A stretch of 64,000 bases of DNA from NCBI RefSeq assembly GCF_007993755.1, contig NZ_CP042467.1:2194001-2258000 (forward strand), given 5' to 3'. The notes beneath the pieces are model-generated. The model was given only the letters and a program-made list of their open reading frames with translations. It ran no database searches and was not told the origin of the DNA. Numbering within the stretch: position 1 is the first letter of the stretch; every line of letters begins with the position of its first letter. The DNA comes from Microvenator marinus. GTDB taxonomy: Bacteria; Myxococcota_A; Bradymonadia; Bradymonadales; Bradymonadaceae. The translations under genes and the position numbers were made by a program. This document shows positions 38,301 through 44,407 of this stretch, piece by piece.

Positions 38301-39109
38301 CTCCCAAAGAAGTAGTAGGTACTGTTCACAAATGAGAAAGGCCCTGCGGTTGCCACGCCCACCGGAGTCACTGGAAGTGGATCGGTCGGGAAATCCAACC
38401 GCAGCGGAGGAAATGGAGCTGCTATCAATGAGATAAACCGTCCTCCATCTACACCTGAGCCCACGAAAACGGTTTGCGGGTTGTGAAGCCGGATATGTCC
38501 AGTAGAATTAAAGCTCGCGATTGCCGGTTGAGGAATCTGGGCCCAGACGGCCCCGGTAAACCGGAACATTCCGAACAGGCCCCCAGTTGAAAATGCGATA
38601 AGATCGTTGTAGGCGTCGCCGTTGCTCGCTTTCATGTCTAAAAGAGCACAATCCACCAACGAGGGGACCCCAATGTCCGCCTCGACCGTCGTTGTCCAAG
38701 AATTTGTCGACTTGCTGAATATCCTCAGCTTAATTGGGGCGCCTCCCATTGTCGCATCAGAGTAAGCCACCAACGCTCTAGTCCCGCTGACCGACAAACA
38801 GTGAATCCTCGGCGGAACCCCGAATGAAGCGGGGGGTATAGAGCTGTCAAAACTGAATACACCCGCATCATTCTTGTAGAAATCAACAGCTTGAGTGCTC
38901 CCAGAAGTTCTTACCAATACGATGTCCCCGTCATCATCATTGTCAAAGTCGCCCACTTCGAAAAAATGAACGTTGCTTAAAAACAATCCTGGAACCGGGC
39001 TGACCGCATTGAAATCCAACTCGTTGCGCGCTTCGAGGTTTTGACTTGTTGAAAAGACAAGAAACAATAGCGATGCGCAGAGAATGCGCCTTATCCAATA
39101 TAAATTCAT
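29375..39109 (-). CDS. Giant secreted FG-GAP/VCBS, Cys-rich, UnbV and MopE repeat protein (3,244 residues)
   Basis: This gene fills 9.7 kb. The protein has a signal peptide (about 1-28), a beta-propeller-like FG-GAP region (about 30-370), a Cys-rich array (about 370-585) of EGF/dickkopf-like units with CxxGxC spacing, a long FG-GAP/VCBS block (about 600-1420) with many DLNGDGxPDLV calcium loops, a second Cys-rich array (about 1433-1920), a further FG-GAP block, a UnbV/ASPIC domain (about 2315-2405, containing IGATVVIRNADG), a third Cys array (about 2450-2590), a beta region, and two MopE-type motifs (about 2806-2853 and 3110-3166; VCDGIDNNCNG, RCNGLDDDCDG). No sorting tail is visible. It is probably a calcium-stabilised surface or released protein that binds metals or partners. 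GGGGAC precedes the ATG. Confidence 0.9.
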   Translation of the reverse strand: MNLYWIRRILCASLLFLVFSTSQNLEARNELDFNAVSPVPGLFLSNVHFFEVGDFDNDDDGDIVLVRTSGSTQAVDFYKNDAGVFSFDSSIPPASFGVPPRIHCLSVSGTRALVAYSDATMGGAPIKLRIFSKSTNSWTTTVEADIGVPSLVDCALLDMKASNGDAYNDLIAFSTGGLFGMFRFTGAVWAQIPQPAIASFNSTGHIRLHNPQTVFVGSGVDGGRFISLIAAPFPPLRLDFPTDPLPVTPVGVATAGPFSFVNSTYYFFGSNNTGVPYAQPSGTSSLTISNITTPLLNDGAGLVGLFDRISSPDLILQTDNSVLEVKETTGTQVQVLSTGGDALRNFRKIDINGDRLPDVVFLQNQPGTIGMIVQKPCVQNSNCPEADDTCLAGVCVPPCTADPSVCPAGSSYCETTLNSGSGACLEFCTNNLPCIEAGLTYCYLATGQCEYPCTAGSCQAGDSCVYGQCALPCFTDPDCPAPAYCDAGQCRELCSVNLDCSYLPNSYCYQGTGQCLTQCTTSDECPNDDACVFGECLVGGCADDLDCPAGTTCDPTANACHEPCLVNDDCGLGGVCAADGRCESNVNTFAEVDFYTGMTPAKLNNDSKVDFFANFRMGALNEVHTVETVDPLLPDFTEDDIFDNSGVVDGVMYAQGVGDCDSDGISDLAFSVRHSPGVSLMVARSTEGHSLNAVTLSKTLYQGKEAQEIQMVDFDKDGHVDVALLEQNGFLRVFQGLGNCEFQERYLGTVTHGSGFMRAADIDGIDDYEIVTYANGTLRVYRFDPNNWTFIPVVNDLINVSAFELEIGNLIDPDTDTQEIAIITFDRTLIYAYDPILHTTQLQYLGLIDHQGWGAVGGAVGDIRGDRRDELVILLPGTYHSGTRNSGMAMLQYGGARATLFYTDLSTDIDEVFLVDVTGDGVRDVVARTAANTILSIYPGSTTPLSAPTSIGGPTRDFAKVRVADVNSDRNPDIAYLAFGSTYFGSRRGPEFTDGDEEYDPAADYESFAIGDLNSDGKLDSVFFSSTDSAKSQIAYGIDGGGFGPWVELSNDRTSALPALSRSSGVVAALTAAGRADVMVGNAAGYNYLLQSDVMAPEGFLPTWTGASSARTNVIAAGDLDQDGIPDLVIGGVHDAAQTARWLRNDGEGIVYENNNFPHLNNWTQTAVALADFNNDGRLDVVFGHDGQPTAVMLQDPFAATPFPAIDWQTPSEIFTAELVTDVEAADLNGDGWPDLVVVGATHNSVQVYLNNGPNSPDFGFSAAQIDDSGSWASSATADMDDDGDLDLVLAPVSGELHIMWNNFYVDSAPGQNQLTTAVVYRPNLPLNFDDGGAGRPVTGITSIPVFLRDAESDKADVVMQYRKVGAGTWTTFFEFPQLETSPGGRYYYFSWDTSSLGTGEFEVRANVSQAPIPPVQVVTTRAVSPPIFVVNCPACAANEVCIGLTCQPSCSVDADCPAGEVCYDSSFCETADPSTVSADISCLPGEVLIGVDCVLQCSEDTDCGAGEICNAGVCADPADPCDGVSCASGEVCVLGDCSSDLCASDADCGSGEACYAGAAVGSSACGPEDPCDAIVCPSGMSCTEGGCFDTTSVCTAPLVEYAFGCGPAPDDPTSSPCDLVQCSIDEVCVESAGTEGVSCQPACDDNADCPSGTVCFNQEFCAPENICGGLVICPAGFSCEEGSCFRQCTSNDDCSVTDVCAEGVCRPGPSPCDGVNCPQGESCYLGACFPSCSDSGDCTPPYSYCMDASVCLEVEDLCDGIVCPLGTQCHQGQCLDNCSDTDPCVDPFACYSGICAENDCSVTCPSGMVCYQNGCHTACTDSEDCVSYQVCHVSVIAPVGPDRCAGEPCNNVFCELGETCFGGVCAPVCDSDGTCDDPEHICYNNEVCLPDDPCEGVYCPIGTVCGAGTCHVACATNGDCPGFVGSAGFRNVADSVGLATPWQKFAGVAWADVNADGCLDLALNTADPAAGSRLYLANCTSPGFTDVTDTVAPIDSSGESHFQKYTRERSVIWGDWNNDGNPDLARNTSNIISLYRNTGAPNYRLVSDQAFTIPAGGAFSGRSQMNSEGMAWIDYDGDGWLDLFAEDEEYGVITYQNQRDGSFNRVDVGITDGAFFDRNGDFCAAADLNLDGNVDLVCRKPRPWTALSHHQVYFNRGNGTFTATSLIGSDASNSNKGGVTICDVNNDGRFDIIWTDNGTNQIWLQRSNGSFSPTGEPGASAGVAMTNMNDVLCGDVDHDGRQDLFWIGEAGSELYLNKSSSTELRFVRKNLGIDSRVRAYSGAMADYDRDGSLDILVHAYRQNELWENPRTDKRYLMIRALVDLREIGANVNDGTTRDGIGATVVIRNADGDILGLREVSGGRGRGSQDPAIMHFGLPYGENVPYHLRVTWPHGRVVEKCVVPSTLGEYQLVEILDTDSDDTDACDNAGDWKLLATSAEQAGEPQEYCFDGRCGEEACDHVLCPKGESCYGGVCQPVCNQNSDCAAGEACLDGVCVGDPCLGGAFVCPDGYSCSDGECRGECTDDSQCGADEQCYQGVCEPNSCDSVVCPGTQVCHQGICFDDCSSCEAPNVCVDGRCASSHCAALDDDYNDNFIFRVADGHIVGIRSSLHWFWPQPFVGAGGQTFQNFVNYSSGVSENPDVPEAHTARATLFLDRTMATTSNPEGRYVLWLSQGSKDVSQEPAMASYRVRIFNAQGTPDRVFEDDEYESYSIVQDGEFDDEYVVHAMVTSGAQDTGSIAIGRFGSHHSSGWSIEIDAEFSGDVRKWEWINADGSVIELDPRETLRLAISEAGANYYSRDAGKGCQTGKEGICRSGTSYCANGERRCTQTVQPWAFEVCDGIDNNCNGSVDEPDRLRFPMVEWRTDSTSWQLMTTIDQDQRVQDAMNFTQRGSRDRVGSTDIQSTDGTNIQAVDRSVMAMYRDLKTGGLSFINAMGRDQETNRDDYEARMRLGFPGSNTIAEAFPAFWDDRKPGDRGDDVPDRFRNSRMDLEFDLDDYEISDDDYREADSIAMMTRWSGAKVSLSEVEMTYRWRNHTDNSNSDDRLRFGVHQPGEDFLQISRQRTFHVRLSATSPENTACYADGLTTVNGCGLGLYQCGVGGVVSCSGPNDDACNRCRDADGDGYLGKDGATCPEGTDCNDNDPEIFPGAVERCNGLDDDCDGLVDIKNDTKFEELNETPPPAGSATCPVGEEQCGPQECQFLNVCVCPDGPEDPLNPPASPCYCGEGFSPPDGDELMTPWDE

Positions 39110-39194
39110 GGGCAGTGTCCCCTTTCGACCTGCGGTTCAAACAAAATTGTACAGTATTCCTTAAATTGGAGGGTACCAAATTCCCCGCAAAAGT

Positions 39195-39206
39195 GAAAAC
39201 GTTTTC
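39195..39206. repeat. 12-bp perfect palindrome GAAAACGTTTTC
   Basis: The palindrome lies between the stop of the DUF1629 gene (39210) and the start of the giant-protein gene (39109), both on the minus strand. It has no loop, so it suits a protein-binding site better than a terminator. It may regulate the giant-protein gene. Confidence 0.25.
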
Positions 39207-39209
39207 GTC

Positions 39210-39779
39210 TTAATTGACTTCGGAGAGGTCATGTAGCGCGAACCCTGAAAATGATTGGGCTTCAAGCGCTTGCGAAAATTCTTCGCTCACAAAAATATGT
39301 TGTGGAAGTCCCCTAACCTTAAAAATCTTGGCTCCCTGAAGCTTCTTTTGTTTGAAGGTTAGGTTATCGACCTGCCACACAAATGAGGGGTCCATCTCAT
39401 GGTAGACAAGCGTAGACTCTTCTTCGTCGATCCCAGAGATATGTTTTGTGAAATGCACGAGCTTGTAGCCGTCCACGGGCGTGCGACCTTGCCAAATTCT
39501 GACATCCAAAACCTGCAAATCAGGCACCTGATTTTCCTCCAAAAACTTCGCGAATCGCTCGCTGACGACCAGGGCGTTTTCGTGGTTCGGAAGCACATCT
39601 CCCATCACTTCTTTGACGCGGTGCCTTCGGTTCACGGCTCCATCGAGCTCAAAGCATCCCTCCCCCAGACTCAAGACGGGCTCGGTCGTCTCCAAAAACT
39701 CAGCGTCGCATTCCAAGAGCTCGCCGAGCGCAGAAACCTCGGGCCCAGCTGTGGGCAAAAACCAAAAAAACTTACTCAT
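39210..39779 (-). CDS. DUF1629 / Imm11-family protein
   Basis: A 189-residue soluble protein. ALVVSERFAKFLEEN (near 75), the VDGYKLVHF strand, IDEEES, and the closing IFVSEEFSQALEAQSFSGF match the DUF1629 family (PF07791), which includes predicted toxin-immunity proteins (Imm11) and is expanded in myxobacteria. GGAAGGTG precedes the ATG at 39779. Its start overlaps the last 8 bases of the sigma-54 regulator gene (ATGAGTAA), so it is translated with a two-component system. No toxin gene is adjacent, so an immunity role is doubtful here; a partner or effector of the signalling pathway is equally possible. Confidence 0.7.
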   Translation of the reverse strand: MSKFFWFLPTAGPEVSALGELLECDAEFLETTEPVLSLGEGCFELDGAVNRRHRVKEVMGDVLPNHENALVVSERFAKFLEENQVPDLQVLDVRIWQGRTPVDGYKLVHFTKHISGIDEEESTLVYHEMDPSFVWQVDNLTFKQKKLQGAKIFKVRGLPQHIFVSEEFSQALEAQSFSGFALHDLSEVN

Positions 39780-41106
39780 GTTCACCTTCCATTTTCTCAA
39801 GTCTGTAGAGGAGCACGTGCCTCGGAATGTTCAAGTATCGCGCGGTTGCCGACTGATTTCCTTGATGCATATCGAGCGCAGCCCTGATGATATCATTTTC
39901 CAATTTTTTCAAGTCGAGTTGACCTGGTGGCAGCATAAAAGGAAGCCCCGACACGTGTGAGGCCTTTGCGCTGAGTTCCCCCGGCAGGTCACTGAGCTCC
40001 AGGGTGTCCGTGCGCCGGAGCACTAACATGCGTTTCGCCACGTTCTCGAGTTCGCGCACGTTTCCTGGCCAATGGTATTGAATGAGCGCGGCATCAAGTG
40101 CTTTTGAGACTTGCACATCCTTGTCTTGCGCGTGTTTACGCAGGAAGAACCGCAAAAGTACGGGGATGTCTTCGGGGCGATGCCTGAGCGGCGGGATAAA
40201 GAGCGGCACCACATTGATTCGGTAGAAGAGATCTTCGCGAAAATGGCCTTCTCGCATCAAGGCCTCGAGGTCCTGATTAGTGGCGGCGATCACCCGGATA
40301 TTCACAGGTTTTGGCGCGCCACCACCTACCACCTCGAGCTCCGATTCCTGCAAAATCCTCAGGAGTTTCGCCTGCAAACGAAGCGACATCTCTGCGATTT
40401 CATCGAGGAAGATGGTTCCCCCGTCGGCGAGCAGAAACTTGCCTTCGTGACGAGCTGTGGCGCCGGTGAACGCGCCTTTTTCGTGGCCGAAGAGCGTACT
40501 TTCCAAGAGCTCGTCTGGAATCGCCGCACAATTGACCGCAACAAAAGCTGCCTTGGCGCGGCTAGACCCGTTGTGCAGGGCTCTAGCGACCAACTCCTTT
40601 CCAGTTCCCGACTCACCGCGAATCAAAATGGTGTGGTCCGTGTCTGCCACACGATCCACCACCTCGAGTAGATGGCTCATGCTCGGGCTTGCGGAGATGA
40701 TCTCGTGTTTTCGGCTGCGCAGAGTCTGGTTTTCAGCCCGAACTCTCGAAAACTCCAGCGCCCGCTCCACGATGGCAAGAAGTGCCTTCGCGTGGACGGG
40801 CTTCTCCACGTAATGAAAGGCCCCCGCTTGCATGGCGGCTACCGCACGGTCAGTCGAGCCATACGCCGTCAGAACTACTGCCGCAGCGGAGACGTTGAGG
40901 GCTTTGAGCTTCGCTAGGAACTCGAGGCCGTCTGTCCCCGGCATATTCAGGTCGGTCAAAATGAGTTCGAAGCTCTTCAAGTCGAGGCTCAAGGCCTCGT
41001 CGGCGCTCGGAGAGTAGGTCACATGATGACCGGCTTCTTCGAGGTGGAATTGCAAGACTTTTGCTAGGTTTTTGTCGTCTTCGACGAGCAGAATTTGGCC
41101 ACTCAT
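39772..41106 (-). CDS. Sigma-54-dependent response regulator (NtrC family)
   Basis: A 444-residue regulator: a receiver domain (1-120) with Asp near 52 in LTDLNMPGTDG, an AAA+ sigma-54 activator domain (about 140-370) with Walker A GESGTGKE, the sigma-54 contact motif GAFTGA (near 210) and Walker B GGTIFLDEIAEM, and a FIS-type helix-turn-helix (about 400-444). Its start overlaps the kinase stop as ATGA (41103-41106), with GGAGGAG upstream. It should receive phosphate from that kinase, remodel sigma-54 polymerase, and may control its own operon, since a candidate -24/-12 promoter lies before the kinase. Confidence 0.96.
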   Translation of the reverse strand: MSGQILLVEDDKNLAKVLQFHLEEAGHHVTYSPSADEALSLDLKSFELILTDLNMPGTDGLEFLAKLKALNVSAAAVVLTAYGSTDRAVAAMQAGAFHYVEKPVHAKALLAIVERALEFSRVRAENQTLRSRKHEIISASPSMSHLLEVVDRVADTDHTILIRGESGTGKELVARALHNGSSRAKAAFVAVNCAAIPDELLESTLFGHEKGAFTGATARHEGKFLLADGGTIFLDEIAEMSLRLQAKLLRILQESELEVVGGGAPKPVNIRVIAATNQDLEALMREGHFREDLFYRINVVPLFIPPLRHRPEDIPVLLRFFLRKHAQDKDVQVSKALDAALIQYHWPGNVRELENVAKRMLVLRRTDTLELSDLPGELSAKASHVSGLPFMLPPGQLDLKKLENDIIRAALDMHQGNQSATARYLNIPRHVLLYRLEKMEGEHE

Positions 41107-42170
41107 GGCTCCTCCGGAAAACACGCCCAAAACACCGTATGATCGCCCTGTTCCAAGTCCAAGATCCCGCCGTGTTTCTCCATGATCGTATTGGAGATGC
41201 TTAGCCCTAGCCCGCTTCCATCAGATCGCGTTGTAAAATACGGCTCAAAAATCGTCTCCGCCAGCGAATCTGGAACGCCCTCGCCGTTATCCTTCACTCC
41301 GAAACACGCGTAAGGCTTTCCGGCGATTTTCCTGCGCTCAAAAACGATCACAACCGTGGGATTTTCTGCGCTTTGGGCGGCATCGGCGCCGTTCAAAACC
41401 AAATTCAAGAGCACTTGGCCGGCCTGGTCTGAGTCGAGTTCAACCATCTCGTCGGGCACCTGAGTTTCGAGTCGAATCTTTCGGCCTTCTAGCGTGGTCC
41501 GCAAGAGCCCTTCGAGCCTTAGAACCAGTTCACGCGCAGAGATCTTTCGCTTTTCGGGTGGTGCGGGACCCGCGAACTTCAAGAACCCGCTGACCACCTG
41601 ATCGAGCCGCGAAATCTCATCGAGGAGTACCCGAGTCAACGGATACTTCCGATGCTCTTCCTCAAACTCACTCGTGATGGCCTCAGCGCTCCCAAGAATT
41701 GACGCCAACGGGTTGCGGATTTCGTGCGCGAGACCGGATGTGAGTTGGCCGAGCGCGCTCAACTTGCCGGCCCTAACTAGCTGTTTTTCAAGCACCTCTT
41801 TCTCGTTGAGCGCCACCGAAAGCCGAGCGTGCGCGCGCCTTTGGAGCTCCACAAGCCACCCGGTCAAGAGACCGATCACGAGATAAAGAACAATTTCCAG
41901 AAGCTTATCGACCGTGGGTGCGGGGTCTCGATGATGCGAGAAAAACGCATGGGGAATGTAGGCTGCGCTGACGACAAGCGCCATAACTCCGCCTCCTTTG
42001 AGGCCGTGGGCGAAAGCGGCGAGCACGATTGGGAGATAGTAGAGTCGTCGGTAGACGTTGTGGAAGGCCACGTGGTGCATGTCGGTGACGTAATGCCCCG
42101 CTGTGATGCCGAGCACGATGACCACGGCGGCAATGAGTAGATTTCTTCTCGTTTTTTGCGATTGAAACAT
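41103..42170 (-). CDS. Membrane sensor histidine kinase
   Basis: A 355-residue kinase: N-terminal membrane region (about 10-105, four or five helices, with NVYRRLYYLPIVLAAFAHG), a short coiled coil, HisKA with LAHEIRNPLASI (His near 149) and HATPase_c with DNGEGVPD and GSGLGLSISNTI. It is the first gene of the kinase/regulator/DUF1629 operon. The NtrB/ZraS-like catalytic core fits a sigma-54 activator partner. The membrane domain, without a large periplasmic loop, suggests it senses a membrane-related or intramembrane signal. Confidence 0.94.
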   Translation of the reverse strand: MFQSQKTRRNLLIAAVVIVLGITAGHYVTDMHHVAFHNVYRRLYYLPIVLAAFAHGLKGGGVMALVVSAAYIPHAFFSHHRDPAPTVDKLLEIVLYLVIGLLTGWLVELQRRAHARLSVALNEKEVLEKQLVRAGKLSALGQLTSGLAHEIRNPLASILGSAEAITSEFEEEHRKYPLTRVLLDEISRLDQVVSGFLKFAGPAPPEKRKISARELVLRLEGLLRTTLEGRKIRLETQVPDEMVELDSDQAGQVLLNLVLNGADAAQSAENPTVVIVFERRKIAGKPYACFGVKDNGEGVPDSLAETIFEPYFTTRSDGSGLGLSISNTIMEKHGGILDLEQGDHTVFWACFPEEP

Positions 42171-42205
42171 AGTCTGGGATCGCCGGGTTCTCTGTGCTCT
42201 CGATC

Positions 42206-42220
42206 GTGACAGCCTGTCAC
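42206..42220. promoter_or_regulatory. Inverted repeat before the kinase gene
   Basis: GTGACA-GCC-TGTCAC, a perfect 6+3+6 inverted repeat, 36 bp upstream of the kinase start and just downstream of the candidate sigma-54 start point. It could be an operator that blocks transcription or an mRNA hairpin. Confidence 0.35.
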
Positions 42221-42232
42221 ATTTAGCCCTTT

Positions 42233-42248
42233 TGCACCAAAACAGCCA
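42233..42248 (-). promoter_or_regulatory. Candidate sigma-54 (-24/-12) promoter of the kinase/regulator operon
   Basis: On the minus strand the sequence reads TGGCTGTTTTGGTGCA from 42248 to 42233. GG and GC dinucleotides are exactly 10 bases apart, as sigma-54 needs, and TGGC and TGCA match the core of TGGCAC-N5-TTGCA; the positions between are poor. Transcription would start near 42222. The downstream regulator is sigma-54 dependent, which makes autoregulation plausible. Confidence 0.35.
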
Positions 42249-42398
42249 ACGCCATTCAATTTACACATCTTGCGCACATTATCCTACATCACACTACACC
42301 CGGCCCCAGATTTGCAACAATAGCGGAATTGAGTAGTGGAAAACACGAATTGGAAAGTGCTAATAGGTTTGTTGACCAAAAAAGCTGGAGTCATAGGC

Positions 42399-43010
42399 AT
42401 GAAGAGAATGTTGTGGGTCGCGTTGTTTGCGATCGGTTGTCACGAGACGGTCTCATCCCCGGTTGAGACTCAAGAAAGTACGCTGGAGGCTGAAAGCCCG
42501 AGTGTCGTAGATTCGCTGGATGTGGAACGGACTGAAAAGCTCAAATGGTCTGAACCTCATCAAATCGCCCAGATCGATTGGACGGAAGTCAATAAACATC
42601 AATCCGCCAGCCCTGGCCTCTTGCCAGCAGCTCAGTCTGCGAAAATCGCCGGCCTGGGCGTGCCGGTCCTGCTTCCTTCAAATCCTGAACTTATCTCGCG
42701 CGCTGAGATCGTCACGGGCGCAACGTGGTACGCCGCTTCGATGAATCACGACGGCATCAATGTGGTCATTCACGGTTCCAAGCAGTCCGAGAATCTGGAA
42801 TTGAATGTAACCGACGAGGCCCGTGAGTTGATGCGCAACTTCACAGTCTATCGCACGCACGAAATCGTCACGCTAACCTTCAATATGTACGGCGTCGCGT
42901 ATTCGTTGGACATCGAGTGCGCCGCTCCCACCACCGACGATCGTTGCAACAAAGACGAGACCGTCATGACCATGGCTGAAAACCTCGTGCTCGCAGGAGG
43001 TCAGCCATGA
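42399..43010 (+). CDS. Lipoprotein of unknown function, partner of the M23 peptidase
   Basis: A 203-residue lipoprotein with a short lipobox (LFAIGC) at residue 13, a low-complexity acidic linker, and a soluble domain from about 45. I recognise no domain. ATG 42399 was chosen so that the lipobox has a normal leader; upstream in-frame codons would give an implausible long leader. Its stop overlaps the ATG of the M23 peptidase gene (ATGA, 43007-43010), so the two are translationally coupled and the protein may be an accessory of the peptidase at the envelope. Confidence 0.7.
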   Translation: MKRMLWVALFAIGCHETVSSPVETQESTLEAESPSVVDSLDVERTEKLKWSEPHQIAQIDWTEVNKHQSASPGLLPAAQSAKIAGLGVPVLLPSNPELISRAEIVTGATWYAASMNHDGINVVIHGSKQSENLELNVTDEARELMRNFTVYRTHEIVTLTFNMYGVAYSLDIECAAPTTDDRCNKDETVMTMAENLVLAGGQP

Positions 43011-44407
43011 AAAACCTTGCCTTTTTGATACTCTTGACCATGCCCGGCCTCGTATTTGCCAACGACTTTGCATATCAGCCGCCTGGCCAACTTGTTTCGG
43101 GAAGTGGCACCGGCCGCTCGGACAATACGGTTTACGTAGAGAATATGCGCTATCCCATCGAGAACGCGCCTTCGTACCCGAACTCTCAGGTGTGGGGTGT
43201 TGGCGGCTCGCAGGGTCCTGCCGGCGGTCAATGCGATTCACGCAATTACTCTTATCCATGGTGGGATAATTTCTGTGAGTCTCGAAGCTGGGATATGCCA
43301 CTTTGCCCAAGCGGAAGAGGCCACCAGGGCCAAGATATTCGCCCGGCCACGTGCGAAAATAAGGTCCACGGGACCGTTGCGGCCGAAGCCGGAACGATTA
43401 CCAGTATCGGAACATACAGCGTTTACCTCACAACGGCCTCCGGCACGCTCCATCGCTACCTTCACATGGACCCGGGAACTTTGGCCGTAAGCCGAGGTCA
43501 GACCGTGACCAAAGGCCAACGACTCGGTCTGGTCTCGAATGCCTTTGGCGGAACCCCCACCACGATTCATCTCCACTACGATATCATGAAGAACGTGAGT
43601 GGCTTCGGTCAGGTCTATGTGCCGCCCTATATGAGCCTTGTTCGCTCGTACGAAACACTCATCGGCCAACCTGCCGTGCCATGCGCCATCCTCCCTGCGG
43701 ATGGTGGTGTTTTGGACAACCAGGGACCTTGCTTCACGCAGTACGGGCCATCGCAATATTGGCGAGTGGTGGATGGTCAGGGCGAAGGCGGTAGCTTCCA
43801 GTGGACGAACGCATTTGATGGCGCAAACCCAAGCAATTGGGCGTCATGGAGAATCCACGTGGAGCAAGACGGTGAGTACACCGTAGAGTTCAACGTGGTA
43901 CCCGGATTCAACAAGTCCAAGCAAGTGCCCTATCTCGTCAAACACGACGGCGGCGAGGACCGCAAAGTCGTTGACCAGAGTACCGTACCGACCTGGCATA
44001 TGCTTGGAACCTACACGTTCAAGGCCGGCGGAGACAATCTCGTCGCCGTCTATGATAATACCGGCGAGTCCGCGAGTGATATGCATATCACGGCGGATGC
44101 GATTCGCGTTCGTCCAGTATCCGCGGGACCAGACCCAGAGCCGATGCCGGACCCAGATCCAGATCCAACTCCAGATCCCACACCTGACCCGACTCCGAAC
44201 CCTACGCCGGACCCTGACTATCCAGACGATCCAAAGGTGGATCCAACGATTCCCGGTGGCGAGCTTCCCGAGGGTAGGAATCAGGTTTCGACGAGCAATG
44301 GTTGCTCAGCTGCGCACGGGTCGCCGGGATGGTTGTTGCTCTTGCTTGGGTTTGGATTTGCGCGGCGTAACTTGTCAGCAGAATCTAGAAAACATCGGCC
44401 ATTTTGA
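43007..44407 (+). CDS. M23 metallopeptidase with golvesin-like domain and MYXO-CTERM-like tail
   Basis: A 466-residue exported protein. After a signal peptide (1-19, ending VFAND), an M23/LytM domain carries His106 and Asp110 (GHQGQDI) and the HxH pair His188/His190 (TTIHLHYDI), the zinc ligands of peptidoglycan endopeptidases. A golvesin-like beta domain follows (about 245-370, WRVVDGQGEGG to ADAIRVRP). A (D/P)PDPTPDP linker leads to a C-terminal GCS motif at 432-434, a hydrophobic LLLLLGFGF stretch and a basic end, the MYXO-CTERM pattern for surface anchoring. It may cut peptidoglycan or prey walls. The last 23 bp overlap the convergent aminotransferase gene. Confidence 0.93.
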   Translation: MKNLAFLILLTMPGLVFANDFAYQPPGQLVSGSGTGRSDNTVYVENMRYPIENAPSYPNSQVWGVGGSQGPAGGQCDSRNYSYPWWDNFCESRSWDMPLCPSGRGHQGQDIRPATCENKVHGTVAAEAGTITSIGTYSVYLTTASGTLHRYLHMDPGTLAVSRGQTVTKGQRLGLVSNAFGGTPTTIHLHYDIMKNVSGFGQVYVPPYMSLVRSYETLIGQPAVPCAILPADGGVLDNQGPCFTQYGPSQYWRVVDGQGEGGSFQWTNAFDGANPSNWASWRIHVEQDGEYTVEFNVVPGFNKSKQVPYLVKHDGGEDRKVVDQSTVPTWHMLGTYTFKAGGDNLVAVYDNTGESASDMHITADAIRVRPVSAGPDPEPMPDPDPDPTPDPTPDPTPNPTPDPDYPDDPKVDPTIPGGELPEGRNQVSTSNGCSAAHGSPGWLLLLLGFGFARRNLSAESRKHRPF

